Assembly: GCF_000964465.1 (NCBI RefSeq)
Contig: NZ_BANH01000007.1
Coordinates: forward strand, 1-48,577
Direction: 5' to 3'
DNA: 48,577 nucleotides
DNA from: Gluconobacter thailandicus F149-1 = NBRC 100600
GTDB taxonomy: Bacteria; Pseudomonadota; Alphaproteobacteria; Acetobacterales; Acetobacteraceae
A program made the translations under genes and the position numbers. The notes under the pieces were generated by a model. That model was not told where the DNA came from. It worked only from the letters and a program-made list of their open reading frames with translations, and did no database searches. Of this stretch, positions 25,732 through 34,120 are shown piece by piece. The first letter of the stretch is position 1, and each line of letters opens with the position of its first letter.

Positions 25732-26061
25732 ATGCGCCAAGCAGGATTTCAGAGTGTGGATATTTCCGGTTTTGACCTTTCGGGTCTGCTAGCTGACATC
25801 CCGGCCCGATATGAGCTTTGGGTGGCTCTGCTGATTATTGGATGCAAACTGGTTACGGTCTTTTTGCCTCCCCCACAGAATACATCACGATTGAACGGAA
25901 TTTACCGTTTGGTGGCCCTTCTGGGGCTGAACATTGGCTGGGCTGCCAATCGTCTTGAACGGCAGGTCAGCAAGAAGGTCGTTGTTCCGAAAGACGGAGA
26001 GGGCGTGAAAGCAGACGCTGCTCCGGAAGCAACGGGTACTTCTCCTGGCAAGGCGCCGTAA
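25732..26061 (+). CDS. Small membrane protein of unknown function, start uncertain
   Basis: From ATG 25732 this encodes 109 residues: an N-terminal amphipathic part, a membrane segment (WVALLIIGCKLVTVFL, about 30-45), a second weaker one (IYRLVALLGLNIGWAANRL), and a Lys/Ala/Pro-rich hydrophilic tail. The frame is open upstream to TTG 25678 and includes ATG 25687. The only strong Shine-Dalgarno (AAGGAGG, 25696-25702) instead serves ATG 25712, in another frame. That frame meets a T-TTT-TTA run (25726-25732) that could return to this one by a -1 shift. No family is recognised. It is 54 bases upstream of the levansucrase gene. Confidence 0.6.
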   Translation: MRQAGFQSVDISGFDLSGLLADIPARYELWVALLIIGCKLVTVFLPPPQNTSRLNGIYRLVALLGLNIGWAANRLERQVSKKVVVPKDGEGVKADAAPEATGTSPGKAP

Positions 26062-26115
26062 CAGAGCGCCTGACAGGGTTATTTTCAAACACTATTCAAT
26101 ACGGATCATGAAAAT

Positions 26116-27453
26116 ATGAATGCTATTTCCAGCCGAATCCTGGAGCAGAACGCGGCCGTTCGTCGTGTGCTTCCGAAGTATCGCTCGTCCCGTTGGACGA
26201 TTGCGGATGCGCTGAAGGTTCGTACTGACGATCCGACGACGACAATGCCGGTGATTGACTACAATTTCCCGGCTATGTCCAACGATGTGATGATCTGGGA
26301 CAGTGGTACCCTTCGTGACATGCATATGCGCACTGTTACGTATAAGGGCTGGTTTGTGCTCTGGTCCCTTGCTGTGGACAAGATCGATAAGACCAATGCC
26401 AAGATTTATGATGAATGGCATTCCCGCAATGACCGCGCCTATATCGGCTATTGGTACAGCGCTGATGGTGTTGAGTGGACGTGGGGTGGTCGCCTGTTTC
26501 AGACGTCTGCTGATCTGCGCCCGTGGGAGTGGTCTGGTTCTCTGGTGATGCGTGAAGGCACCGAGAACACAGTGGACATGTTCTATACGTCCGTTGGTGC
26601 ACCAGATGGCAATTCTGTTCCGGCTGTCTGTTCTGGCACCATTCATGCAGATGAAAAGGGTGTCTGGTTTGAGGGCTTCTCGGCCAGCACGGAAATGTTC
26701 AAGGCTGATGGCGTTCATTACGCCAACGCCTCTGAAGATGCGTATTTCGACTTTCGTGATCCGCAGCCGTTCATCAATCCGGGCGATGGCGAGCTTTATA
26801 CGCTGTTTGAAGGCAATGTTCCCGGAATGCGGGGGCAGTTTGTCGTCGGTTCTGACGAGATGGGTCATGTTCCGCCGGGTTATGTGGTGGATGCTGGTGC
26901 GAAGTATGGCGCTGCGGCGATTGGAATTGCCCGTTGTGTGTCCAACTGGCGCAAAGGTAATTACTCACGCTGGGAACTGATGCCTGCTCTGGTAACGGCT
27001 CTGGGTGTGAATGATCAGACGGAGCGTCCGCATTTCGTCTTCAAGGATGGTCTGACCTATCTGTTCACCATCAGCCATCATTCCACCTATACGGGCAAGA
27101 GCACGGGCCCTGATGGTGTCTATGGTTTCGTATCCGAGAAGGGGATTTTCGGTCCCTACAAACCTCTGAACAGTTCGGGCCTGGTGCTTGGTAACCCGTC
27201 TTCGCAGCCGTATTCGACGTATTCGCATTTTGTGGATGCGCAGGGCTACGTTCAGTCGTTTATCGATACGATTCCGGCGGCCGGTCAGGATGCGGAAAGT
27301 CCGGAGACCTACCGCATTGGCGGAACGCTCGCTCCGACTGTACGGCTGGTTCTGGATGGGGATCGGACGTTCCTGACGGAAGTTCATGATTATGCGCAGG
27401 TTTTCGCGCAGGCCGCTTGGCCGGCTTCTCTGGCCTATGACGTTCGCACCTGA
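26116..27453 (+). CDS. sacB: Levansucrase, glycoside hydrolase family 68
   Basis: This 445-residue GH68 enzyme splits sucrose and builds beta-2,6-fructan (levan). The catalytic triad is seen: the nucleophile Asp62 in MIWDSG, the transition-state stabiliser Asp215 in FDFRDPQPF, and the acid/base Glu303 in DQTERPHF. The EWSGSLV sucrose-binding motif is at about 138. There is no N-terminal signal peptide, as in Zymomonas levansucrases, which leave the cell without a classical signal. The binding site is weak (GGAT), and a three-codon minicistron (26108-26119) overlaps the start. It is followed by a strong terminator. The symbol follows common use; levS or lsdA are also used. Confidence 0.95.
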   Translation: MNAISSRILEQNAAVRRVLPKYRSSRWTIADALKVRTDDPTTTMPVIDYNFPAMSNDVMIWDSGTLRDMHMRTVTYKGWFVLWSLAVDKIDKTNAKIYDEWHSRNDRAYIGYWYSADGVEWTWGGRLFQTSADLRPWEWSGSLVMREGTENTVDMFYTSVGAPDGNSVPAVCSGTIHADEKGVWFEGFSASTEMFKADGVHYANASEDAYFDFRDPQPFINPGDGELYTLFEGNVPGMRGQFVVGSDEMGHVPPGYVVDAGAKYGAAAIGIARCVSNWRKGNYSRWELMPALVTALGVNDQTERPHFVFKDGLTYLFTISHHSTYTGKSTGPDGVYGFVSEKGIFGPYKPLNSSGLVLGNPSSQPYSTYSHFVDAQGYVQSFIDTIPAAGQDAESPETYRIGGTLAPTVRLVLDGDRTFLTEVHDYAQVFAQAAWPASLAYDVRT

Positions 27454-27508
27454 TTTCCCGTAAGGGCAGCGTTCGTTCTGCCTGAAAATCAGGAGTGAAA
27501 CATTGTGG

Positions 27509-27545
27509 AAGCCATCCCCTGCATGGGGATGGCTTTTCATTTTTC
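27509..27545 (+). terminator. Intrinsic terminator after levansucrase
   Basis: AAGCCATCCCC (27509-27519) pairs perfectly with GGGGATGGCTT (27525-27535) with a five-base loop, followed by TTTCATTTTT. It separates levansucrase from the papain-like gene. Confidence 0.9.
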
Positions 27546-27559
27546 TGGAGCGTTGAGTG

Positions 27560-28312
27560 ATGATAGAACGCAGGCTCGGGAAGCTGCCACCCCGGTATGA
27601 TGCGCGAACCTATCGGTTCTCGCCTGTTCTGGCAGCGCGTGTTCCAGAGGTTCCGGACAGTCAGGACTGGTCGGAAGGTGTGCCTTATCAGATGTGGGGC
27701 AATGACCGGTTTGGTTGCTGCGCGTTTGCGGCGCATGCAGCTCTCACGGCGACCTGGACCAAGGCGGCTCAGGGGCTGGTTGTTCTATCCAGCGAGCAGG
27801 TCTTGCAGAATTATAGTGCAGTTACGGGGTTTGATCCGCTAACGGGCCAGAACGATAATGGCACTATTCTGCTGGAACAACTGGGGCACTGGAAAAGTAG
27901 AGGGTTTGTTCGGCCTGGTCAGACCAAAGATTATCTGACGGCCTATGGGGTCATTGATTCCCATTCCGTCAACGGGATCAAGCGGGGTATTTCTTATCTT
28001 GGGGGCGTTCTTGCGGGAGTGCAGGTTCCTCGTGGGTTTATGGATCTCCCGGCAGGTGCAAGCTGGGACTGGAATGCCATTCAGGATCATGCCTTTGTCG
28101 GTGGGCATGCCATTGCACTGACGGGTTACATGCCTGAAGGCGTATTTTTCAATACATGGGGCCGCCGGACATTCATGCCCTGGGATACATTGCTGCGGAT
28201 TTGTGATGAGGCTTACGGGCTGGTTAGTCGGCAGAACTGGCTGACAGTGCGCGGTGTTTCGCCCAAGGCGGAAGACATACACGGGCTTGTTGCGGAAATG
28301 AGTGCCGCATGA
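27560..28312 (+). CDS. Papain-like (C1 family) cysteine peptidase, bacterial type
   Basis: The 250-residue protein has the papain fold in short form. NDRFGCCAFAAHAAL holds Cys54 as nucleophile, with Asn48 six residues before it in place of the usual oxyanion Gln. GGHAIALTGY holds the catalytic His183, and FFNTWGR holds Asn198. A related N-D-x-x-G-x-C pattern occurs in many bacterial and phage proteins of unknown substrate. There is no signal peptide or propeptide, so it seems to be cytoplasmic or exported in another way. GTG 27557 is an alternative start (GGAG at 27547-27550). Its stop overlaps the next ATG by ATGA, so it is coupled to the lipoprotein gene. Confidence 0.8.
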   Translation: MIERRLGKLPPRYDARTYRFSPVLAARVPEVPDSQDWSEGVPYQMWGNDRFGCCAFAAHAALTATWTKAAQGLVVLSSEQVLQNYSAVTGFDPLTGQNDNGTILLEQLGHWKSRGFVRPGQTKDYLTAYGVIDSHSVNGIKRGISYLGGVLAGVQVPRGFMDLPAGASWDWNAIQDHAFVGGHAIALTGYMPEGVFFNTWGRRTFMPWDTLLRICDEAYGLVSRQNWLTVRGVSPKAEDIHGLVAEMSAA

Positions 28313-28920
28313 GGCCGTTCCATATCTTGCCCGTATGGCTGTTGCTATCGGGCTGTGTCTTTACCGGTGGTGCGCAGACTTCAATCGATGCGGCGTTGGG
28401 TGGTGTTCAGAAAGATCTGACGAGAACTGGTGTTGTGAGTGCTTCAGATGTGCAGGACTGGTCTGAAGAGCAGGCAAACCGCTTTGATGCCAATGTTCGT
28501 GCGCTGCAATGTGCGCAGCGGAATGTTGATCCTGTTGTCGCCCTTGTTTCCGGGCCTGTGGCGATACAGCTGAATGGCAGTCTGACCCAGTCTGGTTCTT
28601 TCTCGGTTTCTGCTCTGACAAGTGTTCCTGTTTTGGGAATTACGGCGGATGCCAGCCGTTCAACAACACAGCAGCTCAGTTTGCCCGTCCAGTTTGTGCC
28701 TTTGTCTGCGCTGCCGGATGCGGAAATGCAGCGTGAGGTTGAGTATGCAGGAGCTTTGCTAAGCCAGCCCGATACTATCCGCGACGAGGAAGGAGAAAGA
28801 ATTCTGAGTTCCCGGCGGACTTTGGCCATGCATATTCTTGATCTTCAGACGCCTGATGCCTTGAAGTTATGCAAAGCCGATCAGCCAGTTCGCCCATTTG
28901 TGGGAGTAAAAGGGCGCTGA
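28309..28920 (+). CDS. Lipoprotein coupled to the papain-like peptidase
   Basis: The 203-residue lipoprotein has signal peptide and lipobox LLLSGC (Cys16). The mature part has two cysteines (LQCAQR and LKLCKAD) and a central beta-rich segment (SGSFSVSALTSVPVLGITAD, then STTQQLSLPVQFVPL) that recalls the small beta domains found next to bacterial proteases. That resemblance is only an impression. The ATG overlaps the peptidase stop (ATGA). Being anchored in a membrane, it could be partner, substrate or inhibitor of the peptidase. No named family is recognised. Confidence 0.7.
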   Translation: MRPFHILPVWLLLSGCVFTGGAQTSIDAALGGVQKDLTRTGVVSASDVQDWSEEQANRFDANVRALQCAQRNVDPVVALVSGPVAIQLNGSLTQSGSFSVSALTSVPVLGITADASRSTTQQLSLPVQFVPLSALPDAEMQREVEYAGALLSQPDTIRDEEGERILSSRRTLAMHILDLQTPDALKLCKADQPVRPFVGVKGR

Positions 28921-29020
28921 TAATCAGGGTGCGCAAGTTCGGAGTAGTATTTGAAAATGCGCACGGAAGAGCAGTCTTGATTTTGCTCTGATCAGATTTT
29001 CTGATTATCCGTTTATCGGC

Positions 29021-29097
29021 TGGTCGGAGTGAGAGGATTCGAACCTCCGGCCCCTGCGTCCCGAACACAGTGCTCTACCAGGCTGAGCTACACTCCG
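29021..29097 (-). tRNA. tRNA-Pro (anticodon CGG)
   Basis: The 77-base gene on the minus strand includes an encoded CCA. The acceptor CGGAGTG pairs with CACTCCG. The anticodon stem CTGTG/CGCAG has one G-U, and the loop TTCGGGA gives anticodon CGG. The T arm reads GGTTCGAATCC. CGG reads CCG proline codons. Confidence 0.96.
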
Positions 29098-29157
29098 TGC
29101 CGACGGCGCTTCTCCTACCGGGGATTTGTAAACCGCGCAAGAGGGTGTGCCTGAAAA

Positions 29158-29859
29158 TCAGACGGAGAGCAGCAATCTTTTGAGGTTTCGCCATGAGAAT
29201 AGCACTGTGACGGCCTTTCCCTGAAGGTTCCAGACTGGCAGGAGGCCGACGCCGCCATCTTTGGCTGGGACGCGCGAGTCCGCAGAGTCATCGCGGTTAT
29301 CGCCCATGACGAAAAGCTGGCCTGCTGGAACTGTAAAAGTGGAAACGGTGTCGAGCGTTCCTGCTGTTGTCAGTTTAAGAATGTCATGGTGTGTTCCGTC
29401 GGGGAGTGTTTCTTCATACCGTCTGGCAGGTGTGAATGTTCCCGGGGTAAGTTCGGCCTGCTCCAGGCCTTTGTCGTGCCAGGGAAGGGCCTTCCCATTT
29501 AAAAAGACATGGCCGTTGGACAAAGCAACTCTGTCTCCCGGCAGACCGATAACACGTTTGACCCATGTTTCATTCAGATTGGCAGGTGCGCGGAAAACAA
29601 CCACATCTCCACGGTGCGGCAGGCGGGTGAAAATCCGGAGATGCGGAAGGGCAGGAATTTGTGCTGCAAAAGGAAGATTGGCTGTTCCCCATCCGTAAGA
29701 TGGTACGACAGCTATGATCTCATCCCCGATTTCAAGTGTCGGTTCCATTGAAGCTGACGGCACGACATAGCCAGCGCCCAGTGCGCTGTGAATGAAAGAT
29801 GCGCCAACCAATAGGGGGAGCGCGGGAAGGGTTTTCTGAAGGATTTGTCGCAGGTTCAT
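29158..29859 (-). CDS. lepB: Signal peptidase I
   Basis: LepB (233 residues) removes signal peptides from exported proteins at the inner membrane. One N-terminal membrane anchor (about 8-28) precedes the catalytic serine in VVPSASMEPTLEIGDEI (box B) and the general-base lysine in WVKRVIGLPGDRV (box D). Box E appears as FVMGDNRDDSADSR. Length is normal for a single-span alphaproteobacterial enzyme. Downstream genes do not suggest an operon. Confidence 0.95.
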   Translation of the reverse strand: MNLRQILQKTLPALPLLVGASFIHSALGAGYVVPSASMEPTLEIGDEIIAVVPSYGWGTANLPFAAQIPALPHLRIFTRLPHRGDVVVFRAPANLNETWVKRVIGLPGDRVALSNGHVFLNGKALPWHDKGLEQAELTPGTFTPARRYEETLPDGTHHDILKLTTAGTLDTVSTFTVPAGQLFVMGDNRDDSADSRVPAKDGGVGLLPVWNLQGKAVTVLFSWRNLKRLLLSV

Positions 29860-29936
29860 CGTGTGTCTCCGTTGGGAGACAGGATGTCACACGGGAGCCG
29901 GTCTGCAACTTAAGTTCTGGACACGTAATGTCATGC

Positions 29937-29969
29937 AAAAAGCAGGCGATCCGTCATAGATCGCCTGCT
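29937..29969 (-). terminator. Intrinsic terminator after etfA
   Basis: AGCAGGCGATC (29941-29951) and GATCGCCTGCT (29959-29969) form an 11-bp stem with a seven-base loop. On the minus strand a T run follows (complement of A 29937-29940). It closes the etf transcription unit. Confidence 0.88.
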
Positions 29970-29977
29970 GAAAAGGC

Positions 29978-30883
29978 TCAGAGTGCCTTTTCGAGTGCGG
30001 GGAGAATCTCGAAGAGGTCGCCCACGATACCGTAATCGGCGACGCGGAAGATCGGAGCTTCCGGGTCCGTATTGATCGCCACGATGACGCGGCTGTCTTT
30101 CATGCCGGCCAGATGCTGGATTGCACCAGACAGACCAACAGCGATGTAGAGTTCCGGAGCTACGATCTTGCCGGTCTGGCCAACCTGCATTTCGTTCGGG
30201 GCAAAGCCGGAGTCCACAGCTGCGCGGGATGCGCCGATAGCGGCATTCAGCTTGTCGGCAATGGGTTCGAGCAGCTTGAAATTTGCTGCGTCCTTCATGC
30301 CTTTGCCGCCGGAGATGACCACGCGGGCTGCTTCAAGTTCCGGGCGATCGGAGGCAGAGAGTTCCACCTTCACGAAAACGGACTTTTCGCTGGCTGGTGC
30401 GTCCAGTGTTTCAACTGGAGCAGAGCCGCCGTCTTTCGGAGCGGGATCAAAGCTGGAACCCCGAACCGTCAGAATCTTGATGGCGTCTGAAGACCGGACG
30501 GTGGCCAGTGCATTGCCTGCGTAGATCGGACGAACGAACGTTTCGGCATCCTTGATTTCGACCACATCCGGGATGGGTTGAACGTCAAGCAGGCCCGCCA
30601 GACGCGGCAGAATGTTCTTTCCGCTGGCAGAGGCAGACGCCACAATGTGGCTGTAGTCCTTTGCGATGGATGCCAGCAGATCGGCGGCAGGTTCGGCCAG
30701 ATCCGTGGCTAGACCAGGCACCGAAAGAACCCGCTTGACGCCAGGGAGCGCTGCGGCGGCGCTGGCACCTTCACCAAAAACGATGGCGTCTACATCGCCA
30801 AAGCGTGCGGCGGCTGTCAGGGCTGAACGTGACGCCTGACGAACTTCACCATTCTCGACTTCGAGCAGAACAAGAGCGGTCAT
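29978..30883 (-). CDS. etfA: Electron transfer flavoprotein, alpha subunit
   Basis: EtfA (301 residues) is the FAD-binding half of ETF, which collects electrons from acyl-CoA and related dehydrogenases. The C-terminal FAD domain is clear: the [16 protein letters not shown] loop, [45 protein letters not shown] and [25 protein letters not shown]. The N-terminal domain is the usual alpha/beta fold. It overlaps etfB by ATGA and is the last gene of the unit, ahead of a terminator. Confidence 0.97.
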   Translation of the reverse strand: MTALVLLEVENGEVRQASRSALTAAARFGDVDAIVFGEGASAAAALPGVKRVLSVPGLATDLAEPAADLLASIAKDYSHIVASASASGKNILPRLAGLLDVQPIPDVVEIKDAETFVRPIYAGNALATVRSSDAIKILTVRGSSFDPAPKDGGSAPVETLDAPASEKSVFVKVELSASDRPELEAARVVISGGKGMKDAANFKLLEPIADKLNAAIGASRAAVDSGFAPNEMQVGQTGKIVAPELYIAVGLSGAIQHLAGMKDSRVIVAINTDPEAPIFRVADYGIVGDLFEILPALEKAL

Positions 30884-31632
30884 CAGATCACCTTCGCTTC
30901 TGTCTTGAGCTTTTCGACCAGTTCGGCCGCACTGCCCAGCTTGATACCTTCCTTGCGTTCTGCCGGCTCTGCGACAGAAACGATAGTCAGGCGGGAGGCA
31001 AGATCAACACCGAGATCGGCAGCCTCAAGCATTTCAAGTGGCTTTTTGCGTGCCTTCATGATGTTCGGGAGGGACGCATAGCGCGGCTCGTTGAGACGTA
31101 GATCGGCTGTCACCACGGCGGGAAGAGCCAGAGAAACAATTTCCGTACCACCGTCGATTTCACGGGCGACTTCAATTCGACCGTCCGCAACAGTGACTGC
31201 GCTGGCGAACGTGCCCTGTGGCCATCCAAGCTTGGCAGCCAGGATCTGGCCGGTGGCGTTCATGTCGTCATCAATGGCCTGTTTGCCCATGCAGACAAGA
31301 CCCGGCTGTTCGCGTTCGACAATGGCTTTCAGCGCATTGGCGACGGCGCGGGGCTCAAGCGTATCGTCTGTTTTGACCAGAATGGCCCGGTCTGCGCCCA
31401 TGGCCATGGACGTGCGCAGGATATCCTGCGCAGCCTGGACACCGATGGTCACCACGACCACTTCGGTTGCCACGCCTTTTTCGCGCAGGCGGATGGCTTC
31501 TTCCACCGCAATTTCATCGAACGGATTCAGGGACATTTTCAGGCCCTGCGTTTCGACACCACTACCATCGGCCGCTACACGCACCTTGACGTTGTAATCG
31601 ACCACCCTTTTGACTGGGACCAGAATTTTCAT
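30883..31632 (-). CDS. etfB: Electron transfer flavoprotein, beta subunit
   Basis: EtfB (249 residues) binds AMP and pairs with Etf[20 protein letters not shown] at the start, [17 protein letters not shown], the ETF-beta signature region with [24 protein letters not shown], and the recognition loop [29 protein letters not shown] are all present. The gene is coupled to etfA by overlap. The quinone oxidoreductase that oxidises ETF is encoded just upstream, which completes the route to ubiquinone. Confidence 0.97.
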   Translation of the reverse strand: MKILVPVKRVVDYNVKVRVAADGSGVETQGLKMSLNPFDEIAVEEAIRLREKGVATEVVVVTIGVQAAQDILRTSMAMGADRAILVKTDDTLEPRAVANALKAIVEREQPGLVCMGKQAIDDDMNATGQILAAKLGWPQGTFASAVTVADGRIEVAREIDGGTEIVSLALPAVVTADLRLNEPRYASLPNIMKARKKPLEMLEAADLGVDLASRLTIVSVAEPAERKEGIKLGSAAELVEKLKTEAKVI

Positions 31633-31738
31633 CGTGATCTTTCGCTGCTGACGCCGCTGGAAAAACGGGCGCCACCGTAGCGGAAATGGATCAGGAAGTC
31701 ACATTCCGGTCAGAAAGCGGCCCGTCTGTTTGAAAGAA

Positions 31739-33379
31739 TTACATCCCGACAGGGTAGTTCGGACCGCCGCTGCCTTCTGGCGTGCACCATTCGATATTCT
31801 GCGTCGGGTCCTTGATATCGCAGGTTTTGCAATGGACGCAGTTCTGCGCATTGATGCGTAGCGACCAGCCATTGTCTGCGCTTTTTTCCTGCTCATACAC
31901 ACCTGCCGGGCAATAACGGCTTTCTGGCGCGTCAAACACATCATGATTGACGGTACGCCAGAGGGATTCGTTACGCAGCTTCAAGTGGACGGGCTGGTTT
32001 TCCTCGTGGTTGGTGGCGCTGAGGAAAACGGAACTGACGCGATCGAAGGTCAGGACATTGTCTGGCTTCGGATAATCGATCTGCTCGCACAGCGCCGCTG
32101 GACGTAACGTCTCATTGTCAGCATGCGGATGATGGAGCGTCCATGGGGCGCGACCACGCAGGATCATGCTGTCGATGCCAGCGTAAAGCGCTCCAGCCTT
32201 CATGCCCCATTTGGCAAAAGCCGGACGGATATTGCGGACATCGCGCAGCTCGGACCAGAGCCAGGAGTTGCGGACGCGTTCCGTCAGGCTTGATGCTTCG
32301 GTCCGCTCGGTCTGGAGCGCTTCGGCTACAGCTTCGGCGGCCAACATGCCGGATTTCATGGCTGTATGCGTTCCCTTGATCTTGGGAACGTTCAGGAATC
32401 CTGCCGAGTCACCTGCCAGAACGCCGCCGGGGAATGTCAGGCGAGGAATGGACTGAAGGCCACCTTCGGACAGTGCACGTGCGCCATAGATCAGGCGTTT
32501 GCCGCCCTCGAAGTGTTCGCGGAAAGCCGGGTGCAGCTTTGTGCGCTGCATTTCCTCGAAGGGTGAAAGGTAGGTGTTGCTGTAGTCGAGGCCGGTCACG
32601 AAGCCATAGCTGACCAGATTTTCCCCGAAATGATAGAGCCATGCGCCACCATAGGTGTGGTCATCCAGCGGCCAGCCAAAACTATGCTGAACGAGTCCGG
32701 GGCGATGCTTCTCCTTGGGGATCTCCCAGACTTCCTTGATGCCAAGGCCGTAAGTCTGGGTATCGACACCCTTGCGTAGACCGAAACGCTTCATGGCATG
32801 GGCGCTCAGGGAGCCGCGTGCCCCTTCGGTCAGGATTGTCTGCTTGGCACGAAGGATCATGCCGGGCGTGAAGTTGGGACCATGCGTGCCGTCACGCTCT
32901 ATGCCCATATCGCCCGTAATGACGCCAGCAACGCGATTATTTTCGATGAACAGTTCAGCGCCTGCAAAGCCGGGATAGATCTCGACACCGAGTGCTTCGG
33001 CCTGTTCACCCAGCCAGCGACAAACTTCTCCGAGAGACACCACATAATTTCCGTGGTTCGCCATATGGGGCATGACGCGATCCAGATAAGGAATCTGAAT
33101 GGCGCGCTTTTCAGTCAGGAAAAGCATGCGCTCTTCCGTGACTTCCGTGTTCAGCGGCGCACCAAGAGAGCGCCAGTCTGGCAGGAGTTCCTCAAGCGAA
33201 CGCGGCTCGATGACGGCACCCGAAACGATGTGCGCACCGATTTCGCTACCCTTTTCGATCAGGCATACCGACGCGTCCGGCGCAATCTGTCGCAAGCGGA
33301 TCGCCGCGGACAGACCGGCGGGGCCACCACCGACCACCACGACATCAAATTCCATTTCTTCGCGTTCGATCTGGGTCAT
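31739..33379 (-). CDS. etfD: Electron transfer flavoprotein-ubiquinone oxidoreductase
   Basis: The 546-residue membrane-associated enzyme passes electrons from ETF to ubiquinone. The FAD-binding site is VVVVGGGPAGLSAAIRLRQ (about 14-32). LAGDSAGFLNVPKIKGTHTAMKSG is the second FAD contact. The C-terminus holds the 4Fe-4S ferredoxin-like cysteines in INAQNCVHCKTCDIKDPTQNIEWCTPEGSGGPNY. ETF-QO is the usual product name and symbols differ (etfQO, fixC-like). trmB lies 41 bases upstream on the same strand, and etfB follows after 106 bases. Confidence 0.96.
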   Translation of the reverse strand: MTQIEREEMEFDVVVVGGGPAGLSAAIRLRQIAPDASVCLIEKGSEIGAHIVSGAVIEPRSLEELLPDWRSLGAPLNTEVTEERMLFLTEKRAIQIPYLDRVMPHMANHGNYVVSLGEVCRWLGEQAEALGVEIYPGFAGAELFIENNRVAGVITGDMGIERDGTHGPNFTPGMILRAKQTILTEGARGSLSAHAMKRFGLRKGVDTQTYGLGIKEVWEIPKEKHRPGLVQHSFGWPLDDHTYGGAWLYHFGENLVSYGFVTGLDYSNTYLSPFEEMQRTKLHPAFREHFEGGKRLIYGARALSEGGLQSIPRLTFPGGVLAGDSAGFLNVPKIKGTHTAMKSGMLAAEAVAEALQTERTEASSLTERVRNSWLWSELRDVRNIRPAFAKWGMKAGALYAGIDSMILRGRAPWTLHHPHADNETLRPAALCEQIDYPKPDNVLTFDRVSSVFLSATNHEENQPVHLKLRNESLWRTVNHDVFDAPESRYCPAGVYEQEKSADNGWSLRINAQNCVHCKTCDIKDPTQNIEWCTPEGSGGPNYPVGM

Positions 33380-33420
33380 GATGTCAGGAACTCACTGTAA
33401 TCAGATAAAGGGAGGGCGCC

Positions 33421-34116
33421 TCAAGGGCGCCGGGTAAATGTCCAGTAGAAGGGCTGTCTGCCTTCCCGGAAGGCTTTTGCCTCATATCGGGTTGGAGACC
33501 ATCCTTCGGGACGTTCCGTCTCCGGAGGGGGAGCGTCAAACAGATTCTGCTTGCCCATCACTTCGATCACCCAGTCCTGGTAAACAGGATGATCGCTTGC
33601 CACGCGCCAGATAGCACCAGGCTTGAGAACGCGATGAAGTTCCCGAAGGTTTTCCGGATGCACAAAGCGACGCTTTGCATGGCGTGATTTTGGCCATGGG
33701 TCTGGAAACATCAGATAGGCGCGGTCAAGGCAACCATCGGGCATATCCTTAAGCAGAAGACGGGCGTCTTCTGGCCAGATGCGGAAATGCTCGGGTGGCT
33801 GGGCTGTATCTTCCTGACCGTCTGGCACAAGGCGTGACATCAGGGAGCACAGGCCGTTCTCGAAGACCTCTGAGGCAATGTACCCGACATCCGGGTTCAT
33901 TTCAGACTGGGCCGCAGCATGTTCACCGCCGCCAAATCCGATTTCGAGAAAGACGCGCGAAACCGGCGAGGAAAACCCGGCAGTTGGGTTTTCCGCAGAT
34001 GCAAAAGTAAAGCGCGGCAGCGTTTCTTCAAGAAGATGCTGCTGCCTTGCCCGGAGCGGGTGGCCGCGCTGGCGGCCGTAGAGCCGCTCCGGCTGGGGTT
34101 TGAGAGACTGTGTCAG
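33421..34116 (-). CDS. trmB: tRNA (guanine-N7-)-methyltransferase, apparently CTG start
   Basis: TrmB methylates G46 of tRNA. Conserved parts are LEIGFGGGEH (SAM motif I), MFPDPWPKSRHAKRRFV (the family's signature) and HPVYQDWV. From the first in-frame ATG (33900) only 159 residues would be made and SAM motif I would be lost. The frame stays open upstream through LYGRQRGHPLRARQQHLLEE, a typical TrmB N-terminus, to a TGA at 34129-34131. Only five codons separate that stop from the conserved region, and the sole near-start is CTG at 34116-34114, giving 231 residues, the normal family length. The CTG lies four bases after the metK stop, so translation by coupling or re-initiation is likely. A sequencing or mutational change of ATG to CTG is the alternative. 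Confidence 0.85.
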   Translation of the reverse strand: MTQSLKPQPERLYGRQRGHPLRARQQHLLEETLPRFTFASAENPTAGFSSPVSRVFLEIGFGGGEHAAAQSEMNPDVGYIASEVFENGLCSLMSRLVPDGQEDTAQPPEHFRIWPEDARLLLKDMPDGCLDRAYLMFPDPWPKSRHAKRRFVHPENLRELHRVLKPGAIWRVASDHPVYQDWVIEVMGKQNLFDAPPPETERPEGWSPTRYEAKAFREGRQPFYWTFTRRP

Positions 34117-34120
34117 GGTC

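Noticed and set aside
28921-29020. Terminator for tRNA-Pro in the AT-rich gap (ATCAG/CTGAT stem)
   Set aside because: The stem is only five base pairs and no T run follows on the minus strand, so I did not list it.
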